The position numbers and the translations under genes were made by a program. From the NCBI RefSeq assembly GCF_000317535.1, contig NC_019744.1, positions 1 to 64,000 of the forward strand: a stretch of DNA of 64,000 bases, in the 5' to 3' direction. Positions 9,619 to 18,379 of the stretch are shown piece by piece (position 1 is the stretch's first letter; every line of letters begins with the position of its first letter). Origin of the DNA: Cylindrospermum stagnale PCC 7417 (GTDB taxonomy: Bacteria; Cyanobacteriota; Cyanobacteriia; Cyanobacteriales; Nostocaceae). A model generated the notes under the pieces. That model ran no database searches, was not told the DNA's origin, and was given only the letters and a program-made list of their open reading frames with translations.

Positions 9619-10614
9619 ATGAAGCAACTTGATCTACTTGATCTCACAACAGACCTTTCTGTTTGTGAACCTTCTCAAAGTATAGATTCCGAATCTACAC
9701 AGCCAATTGCAGAAAACTGGCAGTTATCAAAAATCATTGGTCAAAATTTAGCGGTATCTTTACTCAAAGGTGCAATTACACACAACCGAATTGTCCCTGC
9801 TTATTTGTTTGCTGGAGCAGACGGAGTAGGAAAGTCCTTAGCTGCTAAATGCTTTATCGCTGAAATTTTCAACATCCAAAACCTAGCTAACTGTCCTGAT
9901 AGTTTATGGATTGAACCAACATACATACACCAAAAACAGTTGTTAAATGAAAGTGAAATAGCAGCTTCTGGGGTACTGCGAAAAACTCCATCCCAAATTA
10001 GAATTGAGCAGATTCGAGAAATCACCCAATTTCTGGCTACCTCCCCTCTAATTGCACCTTACAAAATTGTCGTGGTAGAAAATGCTGAAAGAATGCCACC
10101 CACTGCTGCTAATGCACTCCTGAAAACATTAGAAGAACCAATATCCGGCACAATTATCCTCATTTCATCCCAACCCCAAAGGTTACTGGCTACAATTACC
10201 AGCCGTTGTCAACTGATTCCTTTCCAGCGTCTAAACAACGCCCAAATGACCACTGTTTTAGACAATGTGGGACGTTCTGAAATTCTCAATCGCCCAAATG
10301 TTATACAGTTTGCAGGTGGTTCTCCTGGGGATGCGATCGCTTACCATGATCAACTTCAATCTATCCCAAAATCACTTTTGCAAGAACTAATTCAACCTCC
10401 TAGCAGTCTGTTAACAGCACTAAGTATCGCCAAAGATATTGAGGTTCAATTAGATTTTCATCAACAACTATGGCTGCTGGATTACCTGCAATATTGCTGG
10501 AGGGAATTTCTGAGTTATCAAAATTGGCTGTTGAAATTGGAAGATGCCAAAAACTCTCTGTTGAAAATGGCCTCTCCCCGTTTGGTATGGGAAGTTTTAT
10601 TGTTTCCTGACTAA
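9619..10614 (+). CDS. holB: DNA polymerase III delta' subunit with N-terminal clamp-motif-like extension
   Basis: This is an AAA+ clamp-loader subunit related to DnaX: IIGQ (39-42), GADGVGKS (66-73), VVVENAERM at the Walker B position (no catalytic DExx, as usual for delta'), ALLKTLEEP and SRCQ. Length is 331 aa. The first 35 residues precede the usual family start and begin MKQLDLLDL, which resembles the QLxLF clamp-binding consensus. This may be a tether, or just a variable leader. A HIP1 site lies in the coding sequence near 10333. It is co-oriented with holA and the next gene. Confidence 0.87.
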   Translation: MKQLDLLDLTTDLSVCEPSQSIDSESTQPIAENWQLSKIIGQNLAVSLLKGAITHNRIVPAYLFAGADGVGKSLAAKCFIAEIFNIQNLANCPDSLWIEPTYIHQKQLLNESEIAASGVLRKTPSQIRIEQIREITQFLATSPLIAPYKIVVVENAERMPPTAANALLKTLEEPISGTIILISSQPQRLLATITSRCQLIPFQRLNNAQMTTVLDNVGRSEILNRPNVIQFAGGSPGDAIAYHDQLQSIPKSLLQELIQPPSSLLTALSIAKDIEVQLDFHQQLWLLDYLQYCWREFLSYQNWLLKLEDAKNSLLKMASPRLVWEVLLFPD

Positions 10615-10732
10615 TACCAAAAACTACGTTTTCAACGCAGTCTGTCTAAACTCACAAAAATACTGAACGATGTTTTTGGACAAAAGGATTGCGCTATGCG
10701 CTCTTGTGGTGAACTAAATTGAACAAAAAACC

Positions 10733-11719
10733 ATGAGTGCCATTATAAATAATTACCGTCAATTGGATGTAGCTTTTCTCCTGCTCAACGACTTGACAAC
10801 AAAACTCCGCACGGCTGGGGCAAGAATTTCAGTTAGAAAGGTGGGAAACGTACACAGAATTACTGTGTTGAAAGAACCCACTGTAGCCAGTATTGAGCAA
10901 ATTCTCAGTTACACCAATGGGGAAACAGAAACCAAAACGGAAATTTCTAGCCTCAGCAGTAGTGATGCAATTACTTCATCAACATCAACTAAACCAAATA
11001 ATACTCCTACTGAATCTAGTAGTGATACAGTACATACGGTAAGCGAAGAGATTGAGGAGAACTCAGTACCGATGGCGATCGCTCCTCCAACAGCACCTGA
11101 ATCTACTTCCCCACTAGAAGAAACTCGTAATGAAGCTGGTGATAATACAGTATCTGTGGTGAGTGAAGAAATTGGGGAAAACTCAATAGCAGATGCGATC
11201 GCTTCACCAGAATTATTTGAATTGACATCCTCAACAGATGATACTCCTAGTGAAGCTGCTGATAGTACAGTAACTGCGGTAAGCGAAGAAATTGAGGAAA
11301 GCACACCACCGGAAGCGATCGCTATACCAGATACAATCGTAGCGATTGAGGATAACTCAGTGCCGAAGGCGATCGCACAAAGCGCACTGCCAGAAACAAT
11401 CGCTCCTCCAACATCATCTGAATCTACTTCAACTCCAGATGACGGTCATAGCGTTGACAGTAATAATATGATTGCCTGCAACACAGCAGAACTCATCGTC
11501 GTTTCAAGTGATTCATCAACACCTGTTAACTCTTCATCAGAAATAACAAATATTTCCAATTCTCCAGAGTTAGCAAGTTTGGCAGATTTACAACCACTAA
11601 CTCTAAAAAGACTAAAGGAGTTAGCCAAATTCCACAAAATCCCTGGTTTCTCTCGCATGAAAGAAGAGAAATTAGTAACCAAACTACATGGTTTAGCAAC
11701 CAAGGAACAAATTTTGTAG
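10733..11719 (+). CDS. Uncharacterised protein with acidic repeats and Rho-N/SAP-like C-terminus
   Basis: The first 60 residues look folded (ARISVRKVGNVHRITVLKEP). The middle, about 70-250, is Ser/Thr/Glu-rich and built on a 40-residue repeat with VSEEI at its start. The end, LKRLKELAKFHKIPGFSRM followed by KEEKLVTKLHGL, resembles the helical Rho-N/SAP nucleic-acid-binding motif. It sits between holB and ssb, so it may be an accessory replication or nucleoid factor, but no function is established. In cyanobacteria such low-complexity linkers vary greatly between relatives. Confidence 0.75.
   Translation: MSAIINNYRQLDVAFLLLNDLTTKLRTAGARISVRKVGNVHRITVLKEPTVASIEQILSYTNGETETKTEISSLSSSDAITSSTSTKPNNTPTESSSDTVHTVSEEIEENSVPMAIAPPTAPESTSPLEETRNEAGDNTVSVVSEEIGENSIADAIASPELFELTSSTDDTPSEAADSTVTAVSEEIEESTPPEAIAIPDTIVAIEDNSVPKAIAQSALPETIAPPTSSESTSTPDDGHSVDSNNMIACNTAELIVVSSDSSTPVNSSSEITNISNSPELASLADLQPLTLKRLKELAKFHKIPGFSRMKEEKLVTKLHGLATKEQIL
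11041..11345 (+). repeat. Intragenic 120-bp repeat carrying HIP1 sites
   Basis: AGCGAAGAGATTGAGG-type sequence recurs at 11041, 11161 and 11281, an exact 120-bp period. Each unit contains GCGATCGC about 35 bases further on. The period is 40 codons, so the reading frame is kept and copy number can change without breaking the protein. Confidence 0.75.
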
Positions 11720-11724
11720 TTATA

Positions 11725-11760
11725 AACCTCAAGTCTCAAGCAGATTTGGGGTTATTTTTT
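11725..11760 (+). terminator. Terminator after the repeat protein gene
   Basis: AACCTCAA (11725-11732) pairs with TTGGGGTT (11746-11753, one G-U pair) followed by ATTTTTTTG. A good Rho-independent terminator. Confidence 0.6.
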
Positions 11761-11943
11761 TGCAGGGTTTGCGCCCAATGCCGTAAGTAATCAGTGCGCT
11801 AGGCGCAATTAGGATTGATACTGGGCTGTTTCCAATACCAGTCCTCAAATCAGCCTGTAGCAAATCATTCATTTGGTTTCATAACTGGAAATGCGCTATC
11901 GCGCTATTACCGTGAAAAAAATTGAGTATCCAAGGAAAATATT

Positions 11944-12327
11944 ATGACTCAGCAATACATCAATAAAGTTGATTTAGTTGGTCGCGTTGGTCAACCACCT
12001 GAAATCCGCTATTTCGAGTCAGGTGCGATGAAAACAGCCTTGACTCTTGCTGTCAAACCTCCCTACAGAAGTGAATCTCCCCTCTGGTTTGATTTAGAAC
12101 TTTGGGGAAATATTGCTCAAGTAGCAGCAGACTGGGTTCAAAAAGGTTCTACTATTGGCATCACCGGTGAAATAATCTTCGATAGATGGACAGATAAAAA
12201 CACAGACGAACTCAGACAAAAACCAATAATTCGTGTCAACAATCTAGAACTCATCAGTTCTGCTCAACGGAAAGATTCTAATGAAACTGGTGATGACCAA
12301 AACTCAATAATTAACTCCAACTTCTAG
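11944..12327 (+). CDS. ssb: Single-stranded DNA-binding protein (SSB) lacking the acidic tip
   Basis: An OB-fold SSB: NKVDLVGRVGQPPEIRYFES at the start, then the WFDLELWG strand and KGSTIGITGEI. At 127 aa it is close to the small cyanobacterial SSBs. The C-terminus ends NSIINSNF, not the usual acidic D/E-rich IPF tip that recruits partner proteins in bacterial SSBs. That tip appears instead on the product of the next gene. The ATG follows AGGAAAATATT, a weak Shine-Dalgarno sequence. It lies in the same direction as the clamp-loader genes. Confidence 0.9.
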   Translation: MTQQYINKVDLVGRVGQPPEIRYFESGAMKTALTLAVKPPYRSESPLWFDLELWGNIAQVAADWVQKGSTIGITGEIIFDRWTDKNTDELRQKPIIRVNNLELISSAQRKDSNETGDDQNSIINSNF

Positions 12328-12338
12328 AAAACCAAATA

Positions 12339-12374
12339 CATCCCGCAGCATAGCATTTGCCTGTGGGATGTTTT
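12339..12374 (+). terminator. Terminator after ssb
   Basis: CATCCCGCAG (12339-12348) pairs with CTGTGGGATG (12361-12370, one G-U pair) followed by TTTT. Likely Rho-independent terminator. Confidence 0.6.
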
Positions 12375-12436
12375 GGCTGGAAAGCGCAAAGCGCAGTTGT
12401 AATGAAAAATTTACAGTTCAATCACAAGGATAGACC

Positions 12437-12880
12437 ATGATTAACTCAACCCAAACTATTCGACTGCTCACTATTGATGAAGCCTTTGACAGTCAAGGAA
12501 TAAAGATTGTCTATGGTGAATGTGCTTTCTCCTTCTATTCAAAAGATGGAGTAGTAGAAGACACAATTCCTTACAGAACCAAGGGAGCAGCAGCAGTTTC
12601 CATCGCTGAATCAGGAGTGAACGCTACTGGTATCGCTATGGGATATTTGGATATTAACGTAGTGGATAGCGGTAAGGGATATAAGGAAAAGAAAACTGCC
12701 TTGGTTATCCGCACGTTCATCTGCACTACCACTGGTAATCGCACTCATACACCAACTGCTACCCCTGTTGTTCAACCAACACCACAGGAAAATACTCAAC
12801 AGCTAGTTGGTGCTGGTGTAGCCACAGCATCTAACAACGGGCATTCTCGGACTACTAATATTTCTAACATTCCCTTCTAA
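12437..12880 (+). CDS. Small protein with an SSB-like C-terminal tip
   Basis: I do not recognise the family of this 147-aa protein. The first 100 residues look like a beta-rich fold (IKIVYGECAFSFY, AVSIAESGVNATGIAMGYLD, KKTALVIRTFI). They are followed by a Thr/Pro/Gln-rich linker and the end TNISNIPF. That layout, a folded domain with a disordered linker and a terminal IPF, mirrors bacterial SSB, and the true ssb next door lacks the tip. I infer a single-strand-binding or SSB-partner role, without direct proof. It has its own terminator and lies 109 bases after ssb. Confidence 0.7.
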   Translation: MINSTQTIRLLTIDEAFDSQGIKIVYGECAFSFYSKDGVVEDTIPYRTKGAAAVSIAESGVNATGIAMGYLDINVVDSGKGYKEKKTALVIRTFICTTTGNRTHTPTATPVVQPTPQENTQQLVGAGVATASNNGHSRTTNISNIPF

Positions 12881-12890
12881 TGATCTTACT

Positions 12891-12919
12891 TCTGGCTGCT
12901 TTGCCAGAGGTATTTTTTT
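12891..12919 (+). terminator. Terminator after the 147-aa gene
   Basis: TCTGGC (12891-12896) and GCCAGA (12903-12908) form a short stem followed by GGTATTTTTTT. Confidence 0.5.
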
Positions 12920-13127
12920 CTGTGAGAAGTCCCTTAGTTGTCGAAAAGTGGTTTAATATCCCATCTAGGGACTCACTTTATAAATAAAATATCAGTCGAT
13001 ATCTATATCAAGTAGAAGATTCCAAAACTTGATTGGGACATTCTAAAATTACAAGTCCCCTACCACCAACAAGATTCTAGACAATTCACGATAAACTAGA
13101 GTGCAAACAATGATCACAATCTCTTTT

Positions 13128-13165
13128 TGATTGTAAGATTTAGTAAAAAACCTGATTGTAAGGAG
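13128..13165 (+). promoter_or_regulatory. Direct repeats before parA (possible operator/centromere)
   Basis: TGATTGTAAG occurs at 13128-13137 and again at 13153-13162, 25 bases apart. The second copy runs into the Shine-Dalgarno AAGGAG, so a protein bound there would block parA translation initiation or transcription. Autoregulation by ParA/ParB is usual in such operons, but whether these repeats are the site is inference. No classic chromosomal parS palindrome is seen. Confidence 0.4.
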
Positions 13166-13172
13166 ACACCGC

Positions 13173-13934
13173 ATGATTCGCATCATTGCGCTATTTAACC
13201 AGTCTGGCGGTGTGGGGAAAAGCACTTTAACAATGAACTTGGGGTATCATTTAGCGCAACGTCATCCTAACCGTGTGCTGTTGATTGACATGGACCCCCA
13301 AGCAAGCTTGACCACATTTATGGGGCTGGAACCAGAGAATCTCACAAAAACTGTGTACGAAGCTGCCGTTGGAGAAGAAGCATTAGCCATACATCCTGAA
13401 CTGATTCATGGACTGTCGTTAGTTCCCTCAAATATTAACTTAAGTGCTGCCGAGCTTGAATTGGTATCTGCCTTAATGCGAGAAATGCGCCTCAAAAATG
13501 CGATCGCTCCTGTATTGGACAAATACGATTTTATTTTGATAGATTGTCCTCCGAGTTTGGGTATTTTGAGTGTTATCAGCTTGGTGGCAGCAACCCACGT
13601 TTTAGTTCCAATTCAATGTCAATTCAAATCGTTTCAAGGAACGGACTTGCTCTTAAATACAGTAGCGACACTCCGCAAAGCTGCAAATCGTTCTTTGGCA
13701 ATCGCCGGATTTATACCTACAATGTATGATGCTCGTACTGCTCAGGAAAGCAGAACTTTCAAAGCCATCTCAGAACAACTGTCACCACTTGCGACAGTCT
13801 ACGACCCAATTCCCAAAGCCATTGCTTTTGCCGACGCTAGTGAGGCACGATTGCCTTTAGCATTATTCAATCGCAAACATCCAGCCGTTGATGTATTAGA
13901 AAAAATAGCTTTAGGTTTAGAGAAATTGAAGTGA
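13173..13934 (+). CDS. parA: ParA-type partition ATPase, signature lysine replaced
   Basis: A 253-aa ParA/MinD-type ATPase. The deviant Walker A region reads NQSGGVGKST (9-18): the second lysine is present but the family's signature lysine (K of KGGxGK) is serine. Walker A' is LIDMDPQASL and Walker B IDCPPSLG. Serine at this position is, from memory, a hallmark of the cyanobacterial McdA carboxysome-positioning branch and of some plasmid ParAs. The strong Shine-Dalgarno AAGGAG lies 8 bases before the ATG. It overlaps parB by four bases (GTGA), so the two are translationally coupled and the most likely role is plasmid segregation. Confidence 0.92.
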   Translation: MIRIIALFNQSGGVGKSTLTMNLGYHLAQRHPNRVLLIDMDPQASLTTFMGLEPENLTKTVYEAAVGEEALAIHPELIHGLSLVPSNINLSAAELELVSALMREMRLKNAIAPVLDKYDFILIDCPPSLGILSVISLVAATHVLVPIQCQFKSFQGTDLLLNTVATLRKAANRSLAIAGFIPTMYDARTAQESRTFKAISEQLSPLATVYDPIPKAIAFADASEARLPLALFNRKHPAVDVLEKIALGLEKLK

Positions 13935-14869
13935 TTACCAATAAAAAAGACCAACCCTATACCAGTCAGTTGAAAGGCGTAGCTGCATTGCTTGGAGATA
14001 GCGTTTACCCAACTGAAGATGCTACTAGCACCCCGCATACAATTGCCATCAACTCTATAAAGCTGCCTAATTCTCAGCCCCGGCGCTACTTTGATGCAGA
14101 AAAACTAGAACAGCTGGTAATATCAGTTAAAGAACACGGTATTCTAGAGCCTCTTTTAGTCCGTCCTCTACAAGAAGGACAATATGAGTTAGTTGCAGGG
14201 GAGCGGCGGTATCGAGCAGCCCTGACGGTAGGACTAGAAGAAATACCCGTTGTTGTTAGAGAACTCAACGATAGAGAAGCCTTGCAGTTATCGCTTGTTG
14301 AAAACCTGATTCGAGAAGATTTGAACCCAATTGAAGAAACTGAAGGTATACTTCAGCTTTTAAGTTTGAGATTAAATCAGGATGTCAGTAACGTAGTTTC
14401 ACTTCTCTACCGAATGCAAAATGAGACTAAAGGTAAAGTTACCCAAAACGTTTTGGGTAGTGATGATTCAGAAGCTATAGAAGCTGTATTTGATGCCTTG
14501 GGAATGATAACCTGGGAATCTTTTGTCAGCAGTCGTCTACCGTTACTGAAACTGCCGGAAGATGTACTAGATGCCTTGCGGAAAGGTGAAATTGAATATA
14601 CCAAAGCCACTGCGATCGCTCGTGTCAAAGACTTATCACAACGAATCGCACTCTTAGAGGCGACAATAGCAGACAGTCTATCACTAACTCAGATTAACGA
14701 AAGAATCAAAGCAACTCGTCAGGTAAACCCAGAACCACCTTCACTAAAGATTCGTTATAAGGAAGCATCGAGCCAATTACAAAAAGCGAAGATTTGGGAA
14801 AATCCTAAAAAGCTTAAAGCTTTGGAAAAACTGCTGGCTCAGATAGAAGCACTTTTAGTTGAAGAATAA
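13931..14869 (+). CDS. parB: ParB/Spo0J-type partition DNA-binding protein
   Basis: It starts with GTG inside the parA stop (GTGA overlap). Visible features are the N-terminal IAINSIKLPNSQPRRYF segment, the ParB CTPase motif GERRYRAA (90-97), ENLIREDLNPIEE and a helix-turn-helix region, ending in a basic helical domain. At 312 aa it has normal length. Between the CTPase core and the helix-turn-helix is a region rich in Gln/Asn and acidic residues. It should bind centromere-like sites on the plasmid; these may lie upstream of parA. An IS630-type element is inserted just two bases after its stop codon without damaging it. Confidence 0.92.
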   Translation: MITNKKDQPYTSQLKGVAALLGDSVYPTEDATSTPHTIAINSIKLPNSQPRRYFDAEKLEQLVISVKEHGILEPLLVRPLQEGQYELVAGERRYRAALTVGLEEIPVVVRELNDREALQLSLVENLIREDLNPIEETEGILQLLSLRLNQDVSNVVSLLYRMQNETKGKVTQNVLGSDDSEAIEAVFDALGMITWESFVSSRLPLLKLPEDVLDALRKGEIEYTKATAIARVKDLSQRIALLEATIADSLSLTQINERIKATRQVNPEPPSLKIRYKEASSQLQKAKIWENPKKLKALEKLLAQIEALLVEE

Positions 14870-14870
14870 G

Positions 14871-16009
14871 TAGCTAGGCGCAATTAAATATAAGACGCTC
14901 AAGGGCATATCCACCCTTTAAACTTCTAGCCTCCATGCCATCAATGATTGCTATAGCTAAATCATAATTGTTGTCAAACATCTGTCCAGCGATTTCATGA
15001 GTTTTTAGTTGATGCCACTCCTCCTCAATTCGATTCATCTCGGAACAATAGGGTGGTAAGAAGAACAGGTATAGTCCTTTTTGTTGCCACTCTTGCCATC
15101 GTTGTTTTGCTTTCTTACTTGTATGCAGGGAGCCGTTGTCGTGAACAACAACAGTGATGCGACCAGTTTCAGCTAAAGTCTGTTGTGCTTTGGCTGCAAC
15201 CCAATCCATAACTTCAATGTAGCGTTCTGTTTTGAAACCACCTTGAACCAAGGCATACTCGAAACTGATCTGGGGCAACCACAAACCCAAAATACTGATG
15301 CGACCACCACGACTACCGACTTGTGCCATTTGTTTTTGGCTACCAATACGGCTGTAACTATAGCTGGCTGGGCTCCAACGACAACACCCAGACTCATCAA
15401 GATACTTGAGTTCGACATAACCATCTACAGTCGCTTGTTTTAAAGTATCTAGGTCTGCCTGCTTGAGCCGTCGTTTTTCTGGGTCTTGTTTTCCTTTATG
15501 ACTATGACGCGTGCGTTTCCATCGCCAATTTTTTTTTGAGCAAACGTCGCAGACGGTCTGGACTCAGTTGTACATTTCTGTGTTGAGCCAACTTTTCTGA
15601 TAACTGCAAACTGTTGTAGGTGCGAGGTTCTACTTCTAAACAATACTCTAAGTATGCTAAGTCTGCCTCCTGCCATTTGCGCTTTGCCCCTCGTCCTGCG
15701 GCCTCCCACAATCCTCCCAACCCCAAGTTCTGCCAACGTCGGAGTGTCGCTCGTACTGTGTGTTCGTGACACTCAAAAATTTTGGCAATCGCTGGTACAT
15801 TCCACCCTTGGGCATTTAATCGAATCATGTGGGCGCGTTAGCGAAGCTTACCGAAGGTATCTCGCGTCCGTTGAGGAACTGTTGTCGCTTCTCGCAACTC
15901 CAATAGCGTCAAATTTTCTAAATCTGTTAATGCAACTCGTAATGGAGCAGACATCTTCTAGCACCCATTTTTGGACTCCTTTTATCTTATATTTAATTGT
16001 AACCACCTA
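14871..16009 (-). mobile_element. IS630-type insertion sequence, probably defective
   Basis: The inverted repeats CAATTAAATATAAG (14881-14894) and CTTATATTTAATTG (15986-15999) are exact, and weaker matching extends outward to TA dinucleotides at 14871 and 16008. TA target duplication and a length of about 1.14 kb are normal for IS630. It carries one transposase gene on the minus strand. The element sits directly behind parB, so any gene once cotranscribed after parB is now cut off. Confidence 0.8.
14874..15953 (-). pseudogene. IS630-family transposase, broken by a 21-bp insertion and a frame change
   Basis: Reading from ATG 15953 gives MSAPLRVALTDLENL, then a 21-base insert (15838-15858) that brings an in-frame TAA. 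A restart at 15828 yields the helix-turn-helix part (MIRLNAQGWNVPAIA). That frame ends at 15502, just past a run of nine A (complement of 15529-15537). One base removed from the run joins it to the DDE domain: LDESG, then VVVHDNGSLH, then NRIEEEWHQLK, ending at 14874. All three catalytic acids are present. Frameshifting at the A run may be natural for this family (slippage), but the inserted stop should separate the first 35 residues. Confidence 0.8.
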
Positions 16010-16667
16010 CTTAAACAAGAGAGCCAATCAAACTCAGAAATACCATTTTCCATTTTAGGTACACAGCTTCTGCCCATTCTGGGTGGGAGCTACTCAATTA
16101 CAGAATCAAAGAACAATACTTCTTAACAAGCGTGCAATTCCCCTATATATTCAGAATATAGTTAGATTAGACGGAAACTTTACTCATTAATGAAACTTCC
16201 AAAAAATAAAATTAGACTTGGCAATTGCCTACGGCAGATTAATTAAATCCTAATCTTGATTAAGTGCGGGATTTTATGTTTTTGAAATGCTCCTTTTCAT
16301 CGAGCAGCTAACTGTGGGAGGATAATGTTAGGAACCCATTAAGTTAAAAATTTAGGTTCTTAGGTTATTTTTATGGAAAACCTGGTTCAAAATCATTAAA
16401 AGCCTTATTCTCTAGGCATTTCATTTTAAAACAAGAGCATAATCCTTTATAACCATTGTCCTGTAAGGGTTTTGTTATAATCAATCCTCAGTCACCATAA
16501 AAACAACGCAAGAGCCAAAATTTAATTGCGCCAACTTTTTCAACCATAACCTTGCCGTTGCGGCAAACTCAAACTTGAAATCAGATTTTGGGAACAAATT
16601 GTGTAGCTATCAGTTGGAAGCTAACGCTTTTTTGAAAGTGAGCAAATAATATGATTCTCACAACAAT
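16010..16667. other. Long leader region upstream of the Ycf35/Ycf46 module
   Basis: No gene is supported. The region contains one copy of a 149-bp sequence that recurs at 27017 (separate entry), with an extended -10 promoter at 16473-16481. From there to the next start codon is a leader of about 180 bases with no obvious hairpin terminator. Confidence 0.5.
16368..16516 (+). promoter_or_regulatory. Duplicated 149-bp promoter block, copy 1
   Basis: The block from TTTTTATGGAAAACC to AACGCAAGAGCC is also present at 27017-27164 with roughly 85% identity by eye. It holds a conserved extended -10 box TGTTATAAT (16473-16481), and the bases around and after the box are among the best conserved, as expected of a promoter and leader. 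Downstream lies the four-gene Ycf35/Ycf46 module, so this copy probably drives it. Confidence 0.6.
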
Positions 16668-17744
16668 ATGCTACAAACAGTCATTCCCAACTCAAATGAA
16701 ACCTTCCTCAAAGACGCTGTTGTTGAAAGATACAACTTCTCCAAATTAAACAAAACGCGCATCCGGTTCAAGATTCAGTTAAAGAAAACAACCAAAAGCA
16801 ATGCTCCAAAATGGGCAGATGTTCTCAAATCGTCTCAAAATGAACAAGAATCAGACTTAGTAAAAGTTACAACTTCAGAAGTTGGTTTAAAAGGCATCAA
16901 GGTTTTCAAGGCTCTAGATGAAGCAGCAAACAAATTAAGACAAGAGGTTGCCTCAGTCCAAGAATGGATGAATTATGACAATGGTGATTGGATTTGTTCC
17001 ATAGACCTAGCACCCATAGTCTGGAGTCAATTAATCGAAATTCGAGATAATATTGCCCCTACTTTACGCACTCAACTGAGAGAAGAGTATGACGAGGGTT
17101 ACACAGATTACCAAGAACGGATTGATAAATTCCTCTCACTTAATGCTTGGCAGTTATCTGTAGAACAACAAGAAGAAGTTAAGCAAAACTTAGTAAAAGC
17201 TTTTCCCTGTTTAGAGGAACTAGAAGACTATTTACAAGTAGTAATTGGTCGTCCTGTGATTATTCCCGCTATCAGTGAGCAATTGTCAGAACAACAAGCT
17301 GAATGTTTGGAGCAAATAACTCGATTTATCGAGCATTATGACAGAAATTTAGAACAAACACTTAGAGAATCTGCGATCGCAGGCGGTGAACAACTAGCAG
17401 CCCAGTTGCTGGAGGATTTGAGCAATTGGGAACCAGGACGCAAGCCAGTCAACTTCAAGAAGAAGATGGAACGTCATTTCAAGAAAGTTCAAATGCTTTT
17501 GGGTAATGCCAGTTTTGAAGCAGGTAGCAGCCTAGAACAAATGATGACTCATCTAGAAAATATTCTCGAAAACGCTTCTGTGGATGCCAAAAAGCTTGAT
17601 TCACAGGGGCGTTCTCAATTGGAGGAAAAAATGGATGAAATTTACTCCAAGCTTCTGGATGAACAACGTCATCTTCAACGATTAGCAAGTGATGAGGGTA
17701 TGGGGTTAACCAAAGCTACAGCCATGTCTCTCAAACTTCGGTAG
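16668..17744 (+). CDS. Uncharacterised helical protein, first gene of the Ycf35/Ycf46 module
   Basis: No family is recognised for this 358-aa protein. An N-terminal part of mixed structure (KLNKTRIRFKIQLKKTTKS, ALDEAANKLRQEVASVQEWM) is followed by long amphipathic helices rich in Glu, Gln and Leu from about 140 to the end, with coiled-coil character (ISEQLSEQQAECLEQITRF). There are no membrane segments or signal peptide. It precedes the DUF1257, DUF2997 and AAA ATPase genes in the same orientation, 185 bases before the first of them. I infer that it is a substrate or adaptor of the AAA ATPase. It is driven by the repeat-borne promoter at 16473. Confidence 0.7.
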   Translation: MLQTVIPNSNETFLKDAVVERYNFSKLNKTRIRFKIQLKKTTKSNAPKWADVLKSSQNEQESDLVKVTTSEVGLKGIKVFKALDEAANKLRQEVASVQEWMNYDNGDWICSIDLAPIVWSQLIEIRDNIAPTLRTQLREEYDEGYTDYQERIDKFLSLNAWQLSVEQQEEVKQNLVKAFPCLEELEDYLQVVIGRPVIIPAISEQLSEQQAECLEQITRFIEHYDRNLEQTLRESAIAGGEQLAAQLLEDLSNWEPGRKPVNFKKKMERHFKKVQMLLGNASFEAGSSLEQMMTHLENILENASVDAKKLDSQGRSQLEEKMDEIYSKLLDEQRHLQRLASDEGMGLTKATAMSLKLR

Positions 17745-17929
17745 GAAAAAAAACCAAGAGCCTGTCTGTATCATCTTTGAGCAAACGCGAGGTGTGAGGT
17801 GTAGATGAAAACAATACACCTCCCCATCTTGCTACGCAATTGAGAGGGGACGTGAGAGAAATATTGGCTCTTTTGTCCATCACTATAAACCGTATTAATT
17901 TACCAATTCACAGTAATCAGAGGTAATAG

Positions 17930-18376
17930 ATGTCACATTTCTCAACTGTCACCACAAAATTAACTAATCGTGAATGTTTAGTTGATGCACTACAAGATTT
18001 GCAGCTTACCGTGCAAGTTTATGAAAAACCACAATTGCTGAGAGGTTATTACGACGACTCAGAAGGAAAAAGTGCTGAAATTGTTGTTCCTGGTCGTACT
18101 TTAAATGTCCGCGCAGATATCGGGTTTATGTGGGATCAAGAAGCTGGGGTGTATGAAATCATTCATGATGCCTATGAAACCGTACCCCGACTGGGAGAAA
18201 ACTTCTTTTCTCACACCCTAATGCAAGCTTACGGCAAAAACATGGTTCGCGCTAAAGCAGCCCAGTTACAAGAGCAGCTAGGAGAATGCACCATCACTGA
18301 AGAAACCAACGGTCAGGTACATACCTTGCGTCTTGCATTCTCAGCACATCAACAAACTCAACAAGTACGGAGGTAA
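17930..18376 (+). CDS. Ycf35-like protein (DUF1257)
   Basis: MSHFSTVTTKLTN at the start and the following VVPGRTLNVRADIGFMWD segment are characteristic of the DUF1257/Ycf35 family, found in cyanobacteria and red-algal plastids. It is 148 aa, close to the family length. The molecular function is unknown. It is followed three bases after its stop by the DUF2997 gene, with which Ycf35 homologues are often paired, and then by a Ycf46-like ATPase. The Shine-Dalgarno is AGAGGT, five bases before the ATG. Confidence 0.85.
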   Translation: MSHFSTVTTKLTNRECLVDALQDLQLTVQVYEKPQLLRGYYDDSEGKSAEIVVPGRTLNVRADIGFMWDQEAGVYEIIHDAYETVPRLGENFFSHTLMQAYGKNMVRAKAAQLQEQLGECTITEETNGQVHTLRLAFSAHQQTQQVRR

Positions 18377-18379
18377 CTT

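Noticed and set aside
10909-11304. Minus-strand frame of 131 codons opposite the repeat protein
   Set aside because: It is the mirror of the in-frame 120-bp repeat; Ser/Val-rich nonsense composition.
13173-14869. McdA-McdB carboxysome positioning pair
   Set aside because: The ATPase has the McdA-like serine, but the partner has a clear ParB CTPase motif and size, so a plasmid partition pair is more likely.
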